The notes beneath the pieces are model-generated. The model saw only the letters and a program-made list of their open reading frames with translations, did no database searches and was not told the origin of the DNA. The position numbers were made by a program, and so were the translations under genes. Positions 54,153 to 61,997 of a DNA stretch of 64,000 nt are shown one piece after another. The stretch covers positions 6,409 through 70,408 of the forward strand of contig CAYXAP010000049.1 of NCBI GenBank assembly GCA_964462035.1, in the 5' to 3' direction. This DNA comes from UBA1660 sp964462035. Its GTDB lineage: Bacteria > Myxococcota_A > Polyangia > Polyangiales > Houyiibacteriaceae. Position 1 is the stretch's first letter. Each line of letters starts with the position of its first letter.

Positions 54153-56336
54153 ATGCGCGCTTTCCTCCGGTCGACGCTCGCCCTGGCGGCGCTCCTCTTC
54201 ATCGCCTGCGGGGACGACGCCCCACCGACGGAGGACCCGGTCTGCACCGAGGATGCTCAGTGCGACGATGGGATCTTCTGCAACGGCACCGAGACGTGCT
54301 CGCCGTCGGCGACGGGTGCGAGCGCGCTCGGCTGCGTCGCTGGCGCGAACCCCTGTCCGGCGAACGAGGCGTGCATCGAGACGATGGCCACCTGCGACGA
54401 CAGCTGCTCCATGCCCGACGGCGACGGAGACGGCGTCGATCGGATCGACTGCGGCGGTGACGACTGCGACGACATGGACGCGGACCGCTACCCCGGGAAC
54501 ACGGAGATCTGTGACGCCGGCCACGACGAGGACTGCGACCTGAACACCGTCGGCACCCTCGACCGGGACCGCGACGGGTTCATCGACGCTCGCTGCAGCA
54601 ACGACGAAGGCGCCGCGGGGACCGACTGCAACGACCTCGAGGTGGCCATCTCGCCTTCGGCGAGCGAGGTCTGCAACGGTCGCGACGACGACTGCGACGG
54701 CGACGTCGACGAGGGAGTCGCGATCGCCGGCTTCGCCGACGCCGACGCCGACGGACGGGGCGACTCGACGAGCGCCATGAACGCATGTCCGGGGACGGTC
54801 CGCTTCGCGATCCTGGGCGAGGACTGCGACGACGCCGACATCGCGGTGCAGCCGGTGCAGAACGAGATCTGCGACGTGAAGGACAACGACTGCGACGGAA
54901 CGGTCGACGAGGACGCCCGCCCCGCGCTCTGGTACGAGGACGCGGACGGAGACGGCTACGGTGACGTGAACGGCGACCGAGTGGTGCAGTGCACCGTTCC
55001 GGCTGGCTACTCGCTGCTGCCGACCGACTGCAACGATGCCGACGACTCGATCAGCCCGCTCGCCGTCGAGGCCTGCAACGCCATCGACGACGACTGCAAT
55101 GGCGTCGCGGACTTCCCCGTTCCGGGCGCCGGCTTCGAGGACGACGACCAGGACGGGATCCCCGACAGCGGCTGCGGCGGTGGCGACTGTGACGATCTCG
55201 ACCCCTTCGTGGGCGCGGGGTTGCCCGAGTACTGCAACGGGCGGGACGATGACTGTGACGGCATGGTCGACGAGGGGCTCACCGAGACCGACTACTACGC
55301 CGACGCCGACGGTGACGGCTACGGGGTCGGCGCGGCGATGCCGATGTGTGCGGACATCCCCGGAGTCGTACCGCGTAGCGGCGACTGCAACGACGCCGAC
55401 CCGGGAACGACCCCCGGCGCCAAGGAACGCTGCGACAACATCGACAACGATTGCGACGGCATGATCGACGAGGGAGCGTCGACGAGCTGCGTGGGCCCGA
55501 ACGCGGACTACACCTGCGTCGACGGCTTCTGCGAGATCGCCGACTGTCGCGGCACGTTCGGCGACTGCGACTTCCGCGCGTCGACCGGCTGTGAGACGAA
55601 CCTCGCCACGGCCGCGAACCACTGCGGCCTGTGTGGGGCCACCTGCGGCACGACCTGCACCAACGGTGTCTGTGACGGTGGCGATACCTCCCCGGTCATG
55701 ATGACCGTCGGTCTTCGGACCACCGGTGGGGCCCCCATTCTCGGCATGCCCGTCTTCGCGCCGGAGACCGCGCCCACCCGCTCCGGCGAGAGCGACATGG
55801 ACGGCACGGCGACGGTCACGACGCCCGGCCTCACGCCGGTGGCCGCGGGCGGCGGCGGTTGCTACCCGACGCTCTACTCGGTGGACGTCTTCGGGGGTGT
55901 TGGTCCCTACATGTCGCCGGGCATCTTCTCTGGCTTCGACTCGTCGCTCTTCGTCGACACGGTGACGCCCCTCGAGCTCACCGAGCTGGAGATCTTCGCG
56001 AGCCGGACCTCACCGCAGCTGCCCAATCGCGGCATCGTGCTCGTCGCCGCATCGGACGCGCCGCCGGCCGTTCCGGGAGCCGTGACGATCAACCTCGCCG
56101 CGGAAGGGCCGGTCGGCCTGCAGGGCACGCGCCCGCTCACGACCGCAGCGAGCGACCTCTTCGGCGCCGGTGGTATGGCGGTCGACGCGACCGTCTTCGT
56201 CGTCTTCACCAACGTCGAGCCCGGGCCGCTGCAGGTGGTCGCCGAGGGGTGCCGGGTCGACTACAACCCGGGCTTCGTCCGACCCGGGATCGCCACCATC
56301 GTCACGATGGAGTGCGTCAACCCCTCCGCGGGCTGA
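54153..56336 (+). CDS. MopE-like Cys/Asp-repeat lipoprotein, second of a tandem pair
   Basis: A 727-residue lipoprotein (lipobox FIAC). It shares the whole repeat stalk with its upstream neighbour: from 'CTEDAQCDDGIFCNG' to 'GASTSC.GPNADY' only scattered changes are visible. Its C-terminal head (~505-727) is homologous but well diverged ('GGGGCYPTLYSVDVFGG', 'NVEPGPLQVVAEGC'). This is a tandem duplication with the stalk held constant and the head changed. The two may be displayed together. Ribosome site AGGAAAGG is upstream. Confidence 0.85.
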   Translation: MRAFLRSTLALAALLFIACGDDAPPTEDPVCTEDAQCDDGIFCNGTETCSPSATGASALGCVAGANPCPANEACIETMATCDDSCSMPDGDGDGVDRIDCGGDDCDDMDADRYPGNTEICDAGHDEDCDLNTVGTLDRDRDGFIDARCSNDEGAAGTDCNDLEVAISPSASEVCNGRDDDCDGDVDEGVAIAGFADADADGRGDSTSAMNACPGTVRFAILGEDCDDADIAVQPVQNEICDVKDNDCDGTVDEDARPALWYEDADGDGYGDVNGDRVVQCTVPAGYSLLPTDCNDADDSISPLAVEACNAIDDDCNGVADFPVPGAGFEDDDQDGIPDSGCGGGDCDDLDPFVGAGLPEYCNGRDDDCDGMVDEGLTETDYYADADGDGYGVGAAMPMCADIPGVVPRSGDCNDADPGTTPGAKERCDNIDNDCDGMIDEGASTSCVGPNADYTCVDGFCEIADCRGTFGDCDFRASTGCETNLATAANHCGLCGATCGTTCTNGVCDGGDTSPVMMTVGLRTTGGAPILGMPVFAPETAPTRSGESDMDGTATVTTPGLTPVAAGGGGCYPTLYSVDVFGGVGPYMSPGIFSGFDSSLFVDTVTPLELTELEIFASRTSPQLPNRGIVLVAASDAPPAVPGAVTINLAAEGPVGLQGTRPLTTAASDLFGAGGMAVDATVFVVFTNVEPGPLQVVAEGCRVDYNPGFVRPGIATIVTMECVNPSAG

Positions 56337-56377
56337 CCGCTCTCGCGCGAAGCTCACGGGCCGCATAGGATGGGCCG

Positions 56378-57523
56378 GTGAGCACCTATCTCTTCGAGAG
56401 CGACGAGCACCGGACCCTGCGTCAGCAGGTACGGAAGTTCGCCCAGGCCCGCATCCTCCCGAACGCCCACGAGTGGGAAGAGGCGGAGGAGTTCCCGCTC
56501 GAGCTCTACGCCGAAGCGGCCGAGGCCGAGATCCTCGGCATCGGCTATCCCGAAGCGGTGGGCGGCGGCGGCGGCGATCTGAGCCACGTGCTGGTCGCTG
56601 CCGACGAGATGGTGCTGCACGGAAAGTCGGTCGGCACCTGCGTGGGCCTCGGCAGTCACGGCATCGCGCTGCCGCCGATCGTGAAGGCGGGCAACGACGC
56701 GCAGAAGGAGCGCTTCGTGAAACCGGTGCTCCGGGGCGAGATGGTCTCGGCGCTCGGGATCACCGAGCCCGGCGGTGGGAGCGACGTGGCCTCGCTACGA
56801 ACGAAGGCGGTGAAGGACGGCGACCATTACGTCGTGAACGGGAGCAAGACCTTCATCACCAGCGGCTGTCGCGCGGACTTCGTGACGTGCGCGGTGCGCA
56901 CGGGCGGGGAGGGGCATGGCGGGATCTCGATGCTGATCATCGAGCGCGAGACGCCCGGCTTCAGCGTCTCGAAGAAGCTCCACAAGATGGGGTGGTGGGC
57001 GTCGGACACCGCAGAGCTGAGCTTCGAAGACTGTCGTGTTCCGGTCGCGAACCTGATCGGTCAGGAGAACCAGGGGTTCCTGATCATCATGCAGAACTTC
57101 GTGACCGAACGGCTGATGCTCGCGGCGCAGTGCGTCTCGATCGCTGAGCTCGCCTACCGGGAGACGCTCGCCTACGTGAAGGAGCGCGAGGCGTTCGGGA
57201 AGAAGCTCATGGGCTTCCAGGTCACGCGGCACAAGCTCGCGGACATGCGGACCCGCATCGCGGCGGCACGGGCGCTCACGGGCGAGTGCGTGACGCGTTT
57301 CCTCCGCGGCGAGCCGGCGATCGGCGAGGCCGCGATGGCGAAGAACACGGCGACCGATGCGTGCATGTGGGTCTGCGACCAGGCGGTGCAGCTCCACGGC
57401 GGCTACGGCTACATGCGCGAGTACGTCGTCGAACGGCTCTTCCGCGACGCGCGCCTCTATCCGATCGGCGGCGGCACGCGCGAGATCATGAACGAGATCA
57501 TCTGCAAGACGAGCGGCTTCTGA
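56378..57523 (+). CDS. Acyl-CoA dehydrogenase (long-chain type)
   Basis: A 381-residue acyl-CoA dehydrogenase starting at GTG 56378. The FAD/substrate motif is 'ALGITEPGGGSDVASLRTKAVKDGDHYVVNGSKTFITSG'-like and the end is 'QLHGGYGYMREYVVERLFRDAR'. The usual catalytic Glu near the C-terminus is replaced (IGGGTREI where others have YEGT), while a Glu is present in 'TERLMLAAQ' (~248), the position used by long-chain and isovaleryl enzymes. So it is probably LCAD-like. It stands alone; electron-transfer flavoprotein genes are not nearby. Confidence 0.9.
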   Translation: MSTYLFESDEHRTLRQQVRKFAQARILPNAHEWEEAEEFPLELYAEAAEAEILGIGYPEAVGGGGGDLSHVLVAADEMVLHGKSVGTCVGLGSHGIALPPIVKAGNDAQKERFVKPVLRGEMVSALGITEPGGGSDVASLRTKAVKDGDHYVVNGSKTFITSGCRADFVTCAVRTGGEGHGGISMLIIERETPGFSVSKKLHKMGWWASDTAELSFEDCRVPVANLIGQENQGFLIIMQNFVTERLMLAAQCVSIAELAYRETLAYVKEREAFGKKLMGFQVTRHKLADMRTRIAAARALTGECVTRFLRGEPAIGEAAMAKNTATDACMWVCDQAVQLHGGYGYMREYVVERLFRDARLYPIGGGTREIMNEIICKTSGF

Positions 57524-57593
57524 AGCGCGGAAGCACTCGACGCCAGCACCGATCCTCACGCTTCGGAAGAACCGGAGAGGGGGAGGGTGAGGA

Positions 57594-57611
57594 GGTCCGC
57601 CAGGGCGGACC
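57594..57611. other. 8-bp hairpin between convergent genes
   Basis: GGTCCGCC (57594-57601) and GGCGGACC (57604-57611) form a compact hairpin between the acyl-CoA dehydrogenase stop and the 3' end of the RiPP operon. There is no T tract. A transcript-end role is possible. Confidence 0.3.
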
Positions 57612-57617
57612 GATCGA

Positions 57618-57803
57618 TCACGACGGGTCGTCGTAGAACGGCTCGGGGGGCTCGTCCTCGGACGCTTCTTCCCCGGCCAGCGATTCGTCGCCCGCGGTGG
57701 TGTAGGTCTCGTCGGTGGCGGTGGTGGTCTCTTCGCCTTCCTCTTCGCCAGCGCAGGCGCCGAGGCAGAGGACGAGGGCGAGGGTGGTCAGCGTCTCTCT
57801 CAT
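57618..57803 (-). CDS. Small acidic lipoprotein, last gene of the RiPP operon
   Basis: A 61-residue lipoprotein starting at ATG 57803, with signal MRETLTTLALVLCLGAC and a normal LGAC lipobox. The mature part is almost only Glu, Asp, Thr, Ala and Gly, ending FYDDPS. It has no Cys besides the lipobox Cys, so it cannot be a substrate of the modification. It lies 14 bp after the DUF2063 gene on the same strand. It may be an envelope partner or metal-holding accessory. I do not recognise a family. Confidence 0.65.
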   Translation of the reverse strand: MRETLTTLALVLCLGACAGEEEGEETTTATDETYTTAGDESLAGEEASEDEPPEPFYDDPS

Positions 57804-57817
57804 CGTGCGTTCCCTTC

Positions 57818-58573
57818 TCACGTCGTCAGGCACCCGCGGACGATGCCACGGGTGATGAGCTTCTCGAGGAGCCCACCGAGGCTCTCGATGAACTTCTGGT
57901 CGACCGCTCGCTTCTCGCTGGCGGCCGCTCGCTGGACTGCCTCGGTCACGTGGCGACCCTCGAGCTCCGCGGCTCGGAGCTCGCGGACGATCGCGGCGGC
58001 CAAGGGGTTGAGGCGCATGCAGGGAACCGTGAAGCCGGCGGTCCGGTAGACGAGTAGGGCGCCTTCGAGCGGCTCGACCGAGCCATCCTCGGCGCGCCGG
58101 TCGACTGCCCAGTCGAGCTCCAGGAAGCGACTCGCCGGATTGAACGACGGAACGCCTTCGAAGGAGAAGTCGACGACCTCGGGCAGATCGCGGTCATCTT
58201 CCGCACGCACCTCCCAGAGCGCGTTCTCGTACCTGAGCAGGTCGCGCAGGTGGGCCGGCTCGGGCAGCCGAGCGTCGTCGGCGAGTGCCCACTGGACCAT
58301 CTGGGTCGGGAGCTCGCGGAAGAAGCGCGTGGTGGGAGGCTCCGTTGCCAGCCACTCGTCGACGAGCGCCGTGAACGGTTTCTCGCCGAGGGCGGCGCGG
58401 GAGTGCTTCAGCGCGGTCTCACAGACGCGGTGCATCCGCGCCCGGACCATCCGGCGGTAGATCTGCCAGCGGTCGGGCGAGCCGAGCGCGTCGAGATCCG
58501 TCGTCGCCGGTTTCGGCGCCAAGCACATCCGGGCGACGGTCGCCTCGCGTTCGGCCAGGGTCTGCTCGCTCAT
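57818..58573 (-). CDS. DUF2063 (HvfC/BufC-like) partner protein
   Basis: A 251-residue soluble protein starting at ATG 58573. It begins with the DUF2063 pattern: 'LGSPDRWQIYRRMVRARMHRVCETALKHSRAALGEKPF' region, 'FFRELPTQMVQWAL' and 'LRDLLRYENALWEV'. A C-terminal winged-helix-like part follows ('LLVYRTAGFTVPCMRLNPLAAAIVREL'). In known systems (HvfC, BufC) this protein binds the precursor and hands it to the MNIO enzyme. Its ATG overlaps the enzyme's stop codon (ATGA), so the two are made together. Confidence 0.85.
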   Translation of the reverse strand: MSEQTLAEREATVARMCLAPKPATTDLDALGSPDRWQIYRRMVRARMHRVCETALKHSRAALGEKPFTALVDEWLATEPPTTRFFRELPTQMVQWALADDARLPEPAHLRDLLRYENALWEVRAEDDRDLPEVVDFSFEGVPSFNPASRFLELDWAVDRRAEDGSVEPLEGALLVYRTAGFTVPCMRLNPLAAAIVRELRAAELEGRHVTEAVQRAAASEKRAVDQKFIESLGGLLEKLITRGIVRGCLTT

Positions 58574-59439
58574 GGTGCCACCGCCGCTCGCGGCGGCTCC
58601 GCCGTCGCTCGCCGATAGATCGCGTCGAGCCGCTCGACCTCGGCGACGAGCTCTTCGAGCGGCGGGATGTCGTTGTCGCGCTCGAGGAGCACCGGCACCG
58701 GGCCGACGTGCCGGAGGGTGTACTCGAGCAGCTCGTAGACGTCCTCGCACACGGGCGTGCCATGGGTGTCGATGCGAATGCCGTCGTCGCGGACGAAGTG
58801 ACCGGCGACGTGCATCTGGATCACGCGCTCGGCGGGGATCCGGTCGATGAACGCCTTCGGGTCGAAGCCGAAGTTCTGGCTGTTCACGTAGACGTTGTTC
58901 ACGTCCAAGAGGATCTTCGCGTCGGTGCGCTCGAGGACCTCGGCGCAGAAGCTGGCCTCTTCCAGCCCGCTCTCGTCACCCATCTCCGAGGGCTGCGGGG
59001 CGTAGTAGCTGACATTCTCGAAGGCGAGCTCGACGTCGATGGTCGAACGGACTTCGTCCAGACGCTTCGCGGCGAGGGTGGCCGCTTCCTCGGTGAAGGG
59101 GAGGGGCAGGAGATCGTGCAGGGCGGCCCCGCCCGCGCCACCGAAGCAGAGGTGCTCGCTGTGCCAGGGGGTCCCCACTTCGCCGAGGAAAGCTCGGAGC
59201 TGGGCGAGGTATTCGGCGTCGCTCGGATCCGTGTTGCCGAGGCACGTGCTCAGTCCGTGGGTCACGACCGGCCAGCGCTCCATCGCGCGCTGCAGGTAGG
59301 AGCGATAGAGCCCACCACGGCCGATGTAGTTCTCGGGGTGGACCTCGACCCAGCCGACGGCTTCGGGCGCCTCTTCGAGGAAGCGCTCGGCCATCCCGAC
59401 TCGCAGTCCCAGGCCGATGCCGCGGGGTGCCTTCGTCAT
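58570..59439 (-). CDS. MNIO/DUF692 family multinuclear iron oxidase
   Basis: A 289-residue TIM-barrel enzyme starting at ATG 59439. The iron-ligand segments typical of the family are visible: 'VEVHPENY', 'VTHGLS', 'WHSEHLCF', 'AFENVSYY', 'LLDVNNVYVNS', 'IQMHVAGH', 'DTHGTPV' and 'LLERDNDIPP'. Family members (MbnB, HvfB, BufB) oxidise Cys of a precursor peptide to oxazolone/thioamide or thiooxazole groups that bind copper. The partner gene follows directly and two Cys-rich peptides lie upstream, so this is the modifying enzyme of a RiPP system. The ribosome site is GGAGATG upstream of the ATG. Confidence 0.9.
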   Translation of the reverse strand: MTKAPRGIGLGLRVGMAERFLEEAPEAVGWVEVHPENYIGRGGLYRSYLQRAMERWPVVTHGLSTCLGNTDPSDAEYLAQLRAFLGEVGTPWHSEHLCFGGAGGAALHDLLPLPFTEEAATLAAKRLDEVRSTIDVELAFENVSYYAPQPSEMGDESGLEEASFCAEVLERTDAKILLDVNNVYVNSQNFGFDPKAFIDRIPAERVIQMHVAGHFVRDDGIRIDTHGTPVCEDVYELLEYTLRHVGPVPVLLERDNDIPPLEELVAEVERLDAIYRRATAEPPRAAVAP

Positions 59440-59455
59440 CGCGTCATCTCCATCT

Positions 59456-59508
59456 CGCTTCCGTATGGGGGCCACGGCGCTTTCGTTCGTGACCCCCATA
59501 CGGAAGCG
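59456..59508 (-). promoter_or_regulatory. Large hairpin between precursor and MNIO genes
   Basis: CGCTTCCGTATGGGGG (59456-59471) pairs with CCCCCATACGGAAGCG (59493-59508), and after one C/A mismatch CACG (59473-59476) pairs with CGTG (59488-59491), leaving an 11-nt loop. That is a 20-bp stem. It lies 17 bp before the MNIO start and 48 bp after the precursor stop. There is no T tract, so it most likely slows polymerase or protects the upstream precursor RNA, allowing more precursor than enzyme to be made. Confidence 0.75.
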
Positions 59509-59555
59509 CCGCGACCGAAGCCGCGGCGATTCCGTTTACGGAAGTGTTCCGCGGC

Positions 59556-59834
59556 TCAGCCGCAGGAACCCTCACCGCAGGAGGCCTCGCCCCCCTCTTC
59601 CGCCGCAGCCTCGTCGCCGGCACAGGAGGCTTCGCCTCCGCCGTCGTCGGTGGCCGCGCCGTCGTCGGCGGCGCCGCAAGAGCCCTCACCCGCGCAGGAG
59701 GCCTCGCCCCCCTCGGTGCCGGTGGTCTCCGTGTCAGCGGTCTCCGCCTCGGCGTCGCCGCCGCCGCAGCCGCCCGCGAAACCGAGCGCCGCCGTGGCCA
59801 TCGCGACCAGCGTGTGCTTGAAAGCCGAGTTCAT
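59556..59834 (-). CDS. Cys-rich RiPP precursor 1 (bufferin/HvfA-like)
   Basis: A 92-residue peptide starting at ATG 59834 behind the strong ribosome site GGAGG. The signal (MNSAFKHTLVAMATAALGFAGG, split here by description) ends in a lipobox-like AGGC (C23). The mature part is Gly/Glu/Ala/Asp-rich with five Cys at 47, 53, 71, 86 and 91, in the contexts EASC (three times) and EGSCG (50-54 and 88-92). EGSCG is close to the EGKCG repeats of HvfA. These Cys are the expected sites of MNIO modification. It is clearly related to the second precursor and lies second in the operon. Confidence 0.85.
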   Translation of the reverse strand: MNSAFKHTLVAMATAALGFAGGCGGGDAEAETADTETTGTEGGEASCAGEGSCGAADDGAATDDGGGEASCAGDEAAAEEGGEASCGEGSCG

Positions 59835-59862
59835 TCCTACCTCCAGGTTCTTTCCATTCATC

Positions 59863-59883
59863 ACGCATCGGTTGTCGATGCGT
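59863..59883 (-). promoter_or_regulatory. 8-bp hairpin upstream of precursor 1
   Basis: ACGCATCG (59863-59870) and CGATGCGT (59876-59883) form a hairpin with a 5-nt loop, 28 bp upstream of the precursor 1 start and within the gap between the two precursors. It may affect translation of precursor 1 or RNA ends. Confidence 0.4.
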
Positions 59884-59938
59884 CCCACGCCGACAATGGC
59901 GTGATGAGTCGATTGGCCCGGACCCTAAGCCAAACCCG

Positions 59939-59962
59939 CCCCTTTTCACAACCTCGAAGGGG
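59939..59962 (-). promoter_or_regulatory. Stem after precursor 2, possible weak attenuator
   Basis: CCCCTT (59939-59944) and AAGGGG (59957-59962) can pair across a 12-nt loop, 22 bp after the precursor 2 stop. On the minus strand no long T run follows, so it would be a partial terminator at most. It could set the ratio of the two precursors. Confidence 0.3.
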
Positions 59963-59984
59963 GGAGGCGATCCAGGCCGTGGGG

Positions 59985-60239
59985 TCAGCCGCAGGATCCC
60001 TCTCCACAGGAAGCCTCTCCGGCTTCCGCGTCTGCTTCCGCGCCATCGTCGGCCGCGCCCGTGTCATCGGCCGCCACCGAGCACGACGCCTCACCACCAC
60101 AGGAGGCCTCGCCACCCTCGGTGTCCGTGGTCTCCGTGTCGGCCGTCTCGGCCTCCGCGTCGCCACCGCAAGCCGTCCCGGCGAAGCCGAGCGCGGCGGT
60201 CGCCATGGCGATGAGCGTGTTCTTGATGGTCGGGTTCAT
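59985..60239 (-). CDS. Cys-rich RiPP precursor 2 (bufferin/HvfA-like)
   Basis: An 84-residue peptide starting at ATG 60239 with ribosome site AAGGAAA. Its leader and linker (1-47) match precursor 1 at 38 of 47 positions. The signal ends in GTAC (C24), a weak lipobox. Mature Cys are at 47, 53, 78 and 83: EASC at 44-47, 50-53 and 75-78, and a final EGSCG (80-84). It is the first gene of the operon. Differences from precursor 1 are in Cys number and spacing, so the two may bind different amounts of metal. Confidence 0.85.
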   Translation of the reverse strand: MNPTIKNTLIAMATAALGFAGTACGGDAEAETADTETTDTEGGEASCGGEASCSVAADDTGAADDGAEADAEAGEASCGEGSCG

Positions 60240-60424
60240 GTGTACGATTTCCTTGAGCTTTCGGCCGCTTGGACTCTCGCGGACCCCACCGAGACTCGAA
60301 GGCCTAGGGGTGGTCGGGGAGGGCGTCCAGTGACCTCGCCCCCTCGGCGGTCTGGCAAGCGTATGCGTGCAGCAGGCGAGAAGTTTCACCCGCTCGCGCG
60401 ACTTCGGTCGAGAAAACCGCCCTC

Positions 60425-60450
60425 CATGACAACAAAGTACGCGTCATGAC
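60425..60450. promoter_or_regulatory. CATGAC repeats in the divergent promoter region
   Basis: CATGAC occurs at 60425-60430 and again at 60445-60450, 20 bp apart (two helical turns), and GTCATG at 60443-60448 makes an inverted repeat with the first copy (12-bp centre). The region lies between the RiPP operon (start 60239) and the peptidase gene (start 60502). It is a candidate operator for either direction. Nothing else is evident in 60240-60424 except a weak TGAAACTT on the minus strand (60381-60388). Confidence 0.35.
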
Positions 60451-60501
60451 CTTTGGTGACGATCGTGGCGGGCCTCCCGAAGTGCCCCGATACTGGATCT
60501 C

Positions 60502-61938
60502 ATGCGTTCGCCGATCGCCGCACTCGCCATCGTCGTCGCGATCGGCTGCGTCGGTCCGCGAGGCCCAGCGCCGGAACGCGCGGAGGGCCCAGGTGGCAGC
60601 GCGCACTTCCACGTACGGGTCGACGAGTCGCTGACCACCCTCTGGTCCGAGATCTGCTTCGCCGGCGAGCCGCCCAGCGCGCTGATCCCGTTGGCCGACG
60701 CCGCCCAGGAGCTCCTGGTCCAGGTCTACGACTCGGAGGGCGAGGCCCTGCCGATGGAGGATCGCGACCGGATCGATCTGAGCCACTTCGGCCCGGGGGA
60801 CTGTGTCCACTACGAGGTCGATCTGCAGGGAGCCAGCCGCGCCTCCCGAGGTGCGCTGCGCCGGCGCGGCGATCTGCTGATCACTCAGAGCCTCTGGCTC
60901 TGGGCTCCGTCCCAGCGCCCGGATACCGCGAGCTACACGGTCGAGTTCGAGCTGCCGCGCGGCATGCACGTCTCCGTGCCCTGGGCGCGCGAAGGCGAGC
61001 ACTACCTGCTCGATGAGAGCTGCTTCCGCACGGCGGGCAATACGGTCTTCACCTTCGGCGAGCCGCGCCGCTTCGAACGCTCCGGCGTGAGCATCGAGAT
61101 CGCTCGTCTCCCGGGCGAGCTCGAGGTCGACGGGCCCACCCTCGAGCGGTGGATCGGTGAGGCGGTCGATGCGGTGGCTGGGCTCTACGGCACCTTCCCT
61201 CGCGATCGGCTCCACATCGTCACCGTGCCCGCGGGACCGGGGAGCCGCCCGGTGGCGTTCGGGCTGGTCCGCCGTGGAGGTGGAGCGTCGGTGATGCTGC
61301 TGGTCCATGAGAACGCCGAAGCCGACGCGCTGGTCGGCGACTGGACTGCCGTCCACGAGCTCACCCACCTCACGATGCCCTTGCTGAAGGCCAGCGACGC
61401 TTGGCTCAGCGAAGGGGTGGCGACCTACTACCAGGAGGTCCTCCGCGCGCGCGCCGGACTGCAGAGCGAGCGGGAGGCCTGGGCCAACATCCTCGACGGC
61501 TTCGATCGCGGGTCGGAGGTCGGGACTCGCCGCACCCTCTCCGACGAGGCGCGGGACATGCGCCAGACCGGCGCCTACCGGCGGGTCTACTGGGGTGGCA
61601 CTGCGTTCGTCCTCGAAGCGGACGTCCGACTTCGAGCGCAAACCGGTGTCTCGCTCGATCAGCTGATCAGTCGCAGTCAGGGCGCTTGGCCCCGGCGGAA
61701 CACGTGGCAGGGCCGCGCCGTGATGCATCGCTTCGACCGGCTGGCCGGCGACCGGCTGCTGGTCCCTCTCTTCGATCGCTATGCGGACAGCCGGCGCTTC
61801 CCCGATCTGACGGAGGTGCTGGAGGAGCTGGGCGTGAGTCGTCGGGGCGGAGCGATCGTCCTCGACGACGACGCACCCCTCGCCCACATCCGTGAAGCCA
61901 TCATGAGCCCCATCCGGGGAGTCCCTGAACGCGGCTGA
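60502..61938 (+). CDS. Zinc metallopeptidase-like lipoprotein (M61-like)
   Basis: A 478-residue protein with a lipoprotein-type signal (AIGC lipobox). The zinc site is HELTH (285-289) with the third ligand E304 in 'WLSEGVATYYQEV', the gluzincin pattern. The N-terminal ~200 residues are beta-rich, as in M61/M1-like enzymes, and the C-terminal part is helical. Catalytic residues look complete. It is divergent from the RiPP operon and shares its upstream region; a role in processing is possible but unproven. Confidence 0.8.
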   Translation: MRSPIAALAIVVAIGCVGPRGPAPERAEGPGGSAHFHVRVDESLTTLWSEICFAGEPPSALIPLADAAQELLVQVYDSEGEALPMEDRDRIDLSHFGPGDCVHYEVDLQGASRASRGALRRRGDLLITQSLWLWAPSQRPDTASYTVEFELPRGMHVSVPWAREGEHYLLDESCFRTAGNTVFTFGEPRRFERSGVSIEIARLPGELEVDGPTLERWIGEAVDAVAGLYGTFPRDRLHIVTVPAGPGSRPVAFGLVRRGGGASVMLLVHENAEADALVGDWTAVHELTHLTMPLLKASDAWLSEGVATYYQEVLRARAGLQSEREAWANILDGFDRGSEVGTRRTLSDEARDMRQTGAYRRVYWGGTAFVLEADVRLRAQTGVSLDQLISRSQGAWPRRNTWQGRAVMHRFDRLAGDRLLVPLFDRYADSRRFPDLTEVLEELGVSRRGGAIVLDDDAPLAHIREAIMSPIRGVPERG

Positions 61939-61997
61939 CTCGTGCCGAGAGGCAAGTGACTAACGGCCTGATCGCTTTGGCGTGCTAGGAATTGGTC

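Noticed and set aside
59546..59569. Stem GTTCCGCGGC/GCCGC-A-GGAAC around the precursor 1 stop as a terminator
   Set aside because: It is largely formed by the codons of the conserved C-terminal residues and has no T tract; the larger stem at 59456-59508 is the more convincing element.
57618..60239. Labelling the RiPP operon as a methanobactin cluster
   Set aside because: The peptides are long, secreted and Glu/Gly-rich with EGSCG motifs, and the partner is DUF2063 rather than MbnC; this fits the HvfA/bufferin type better.
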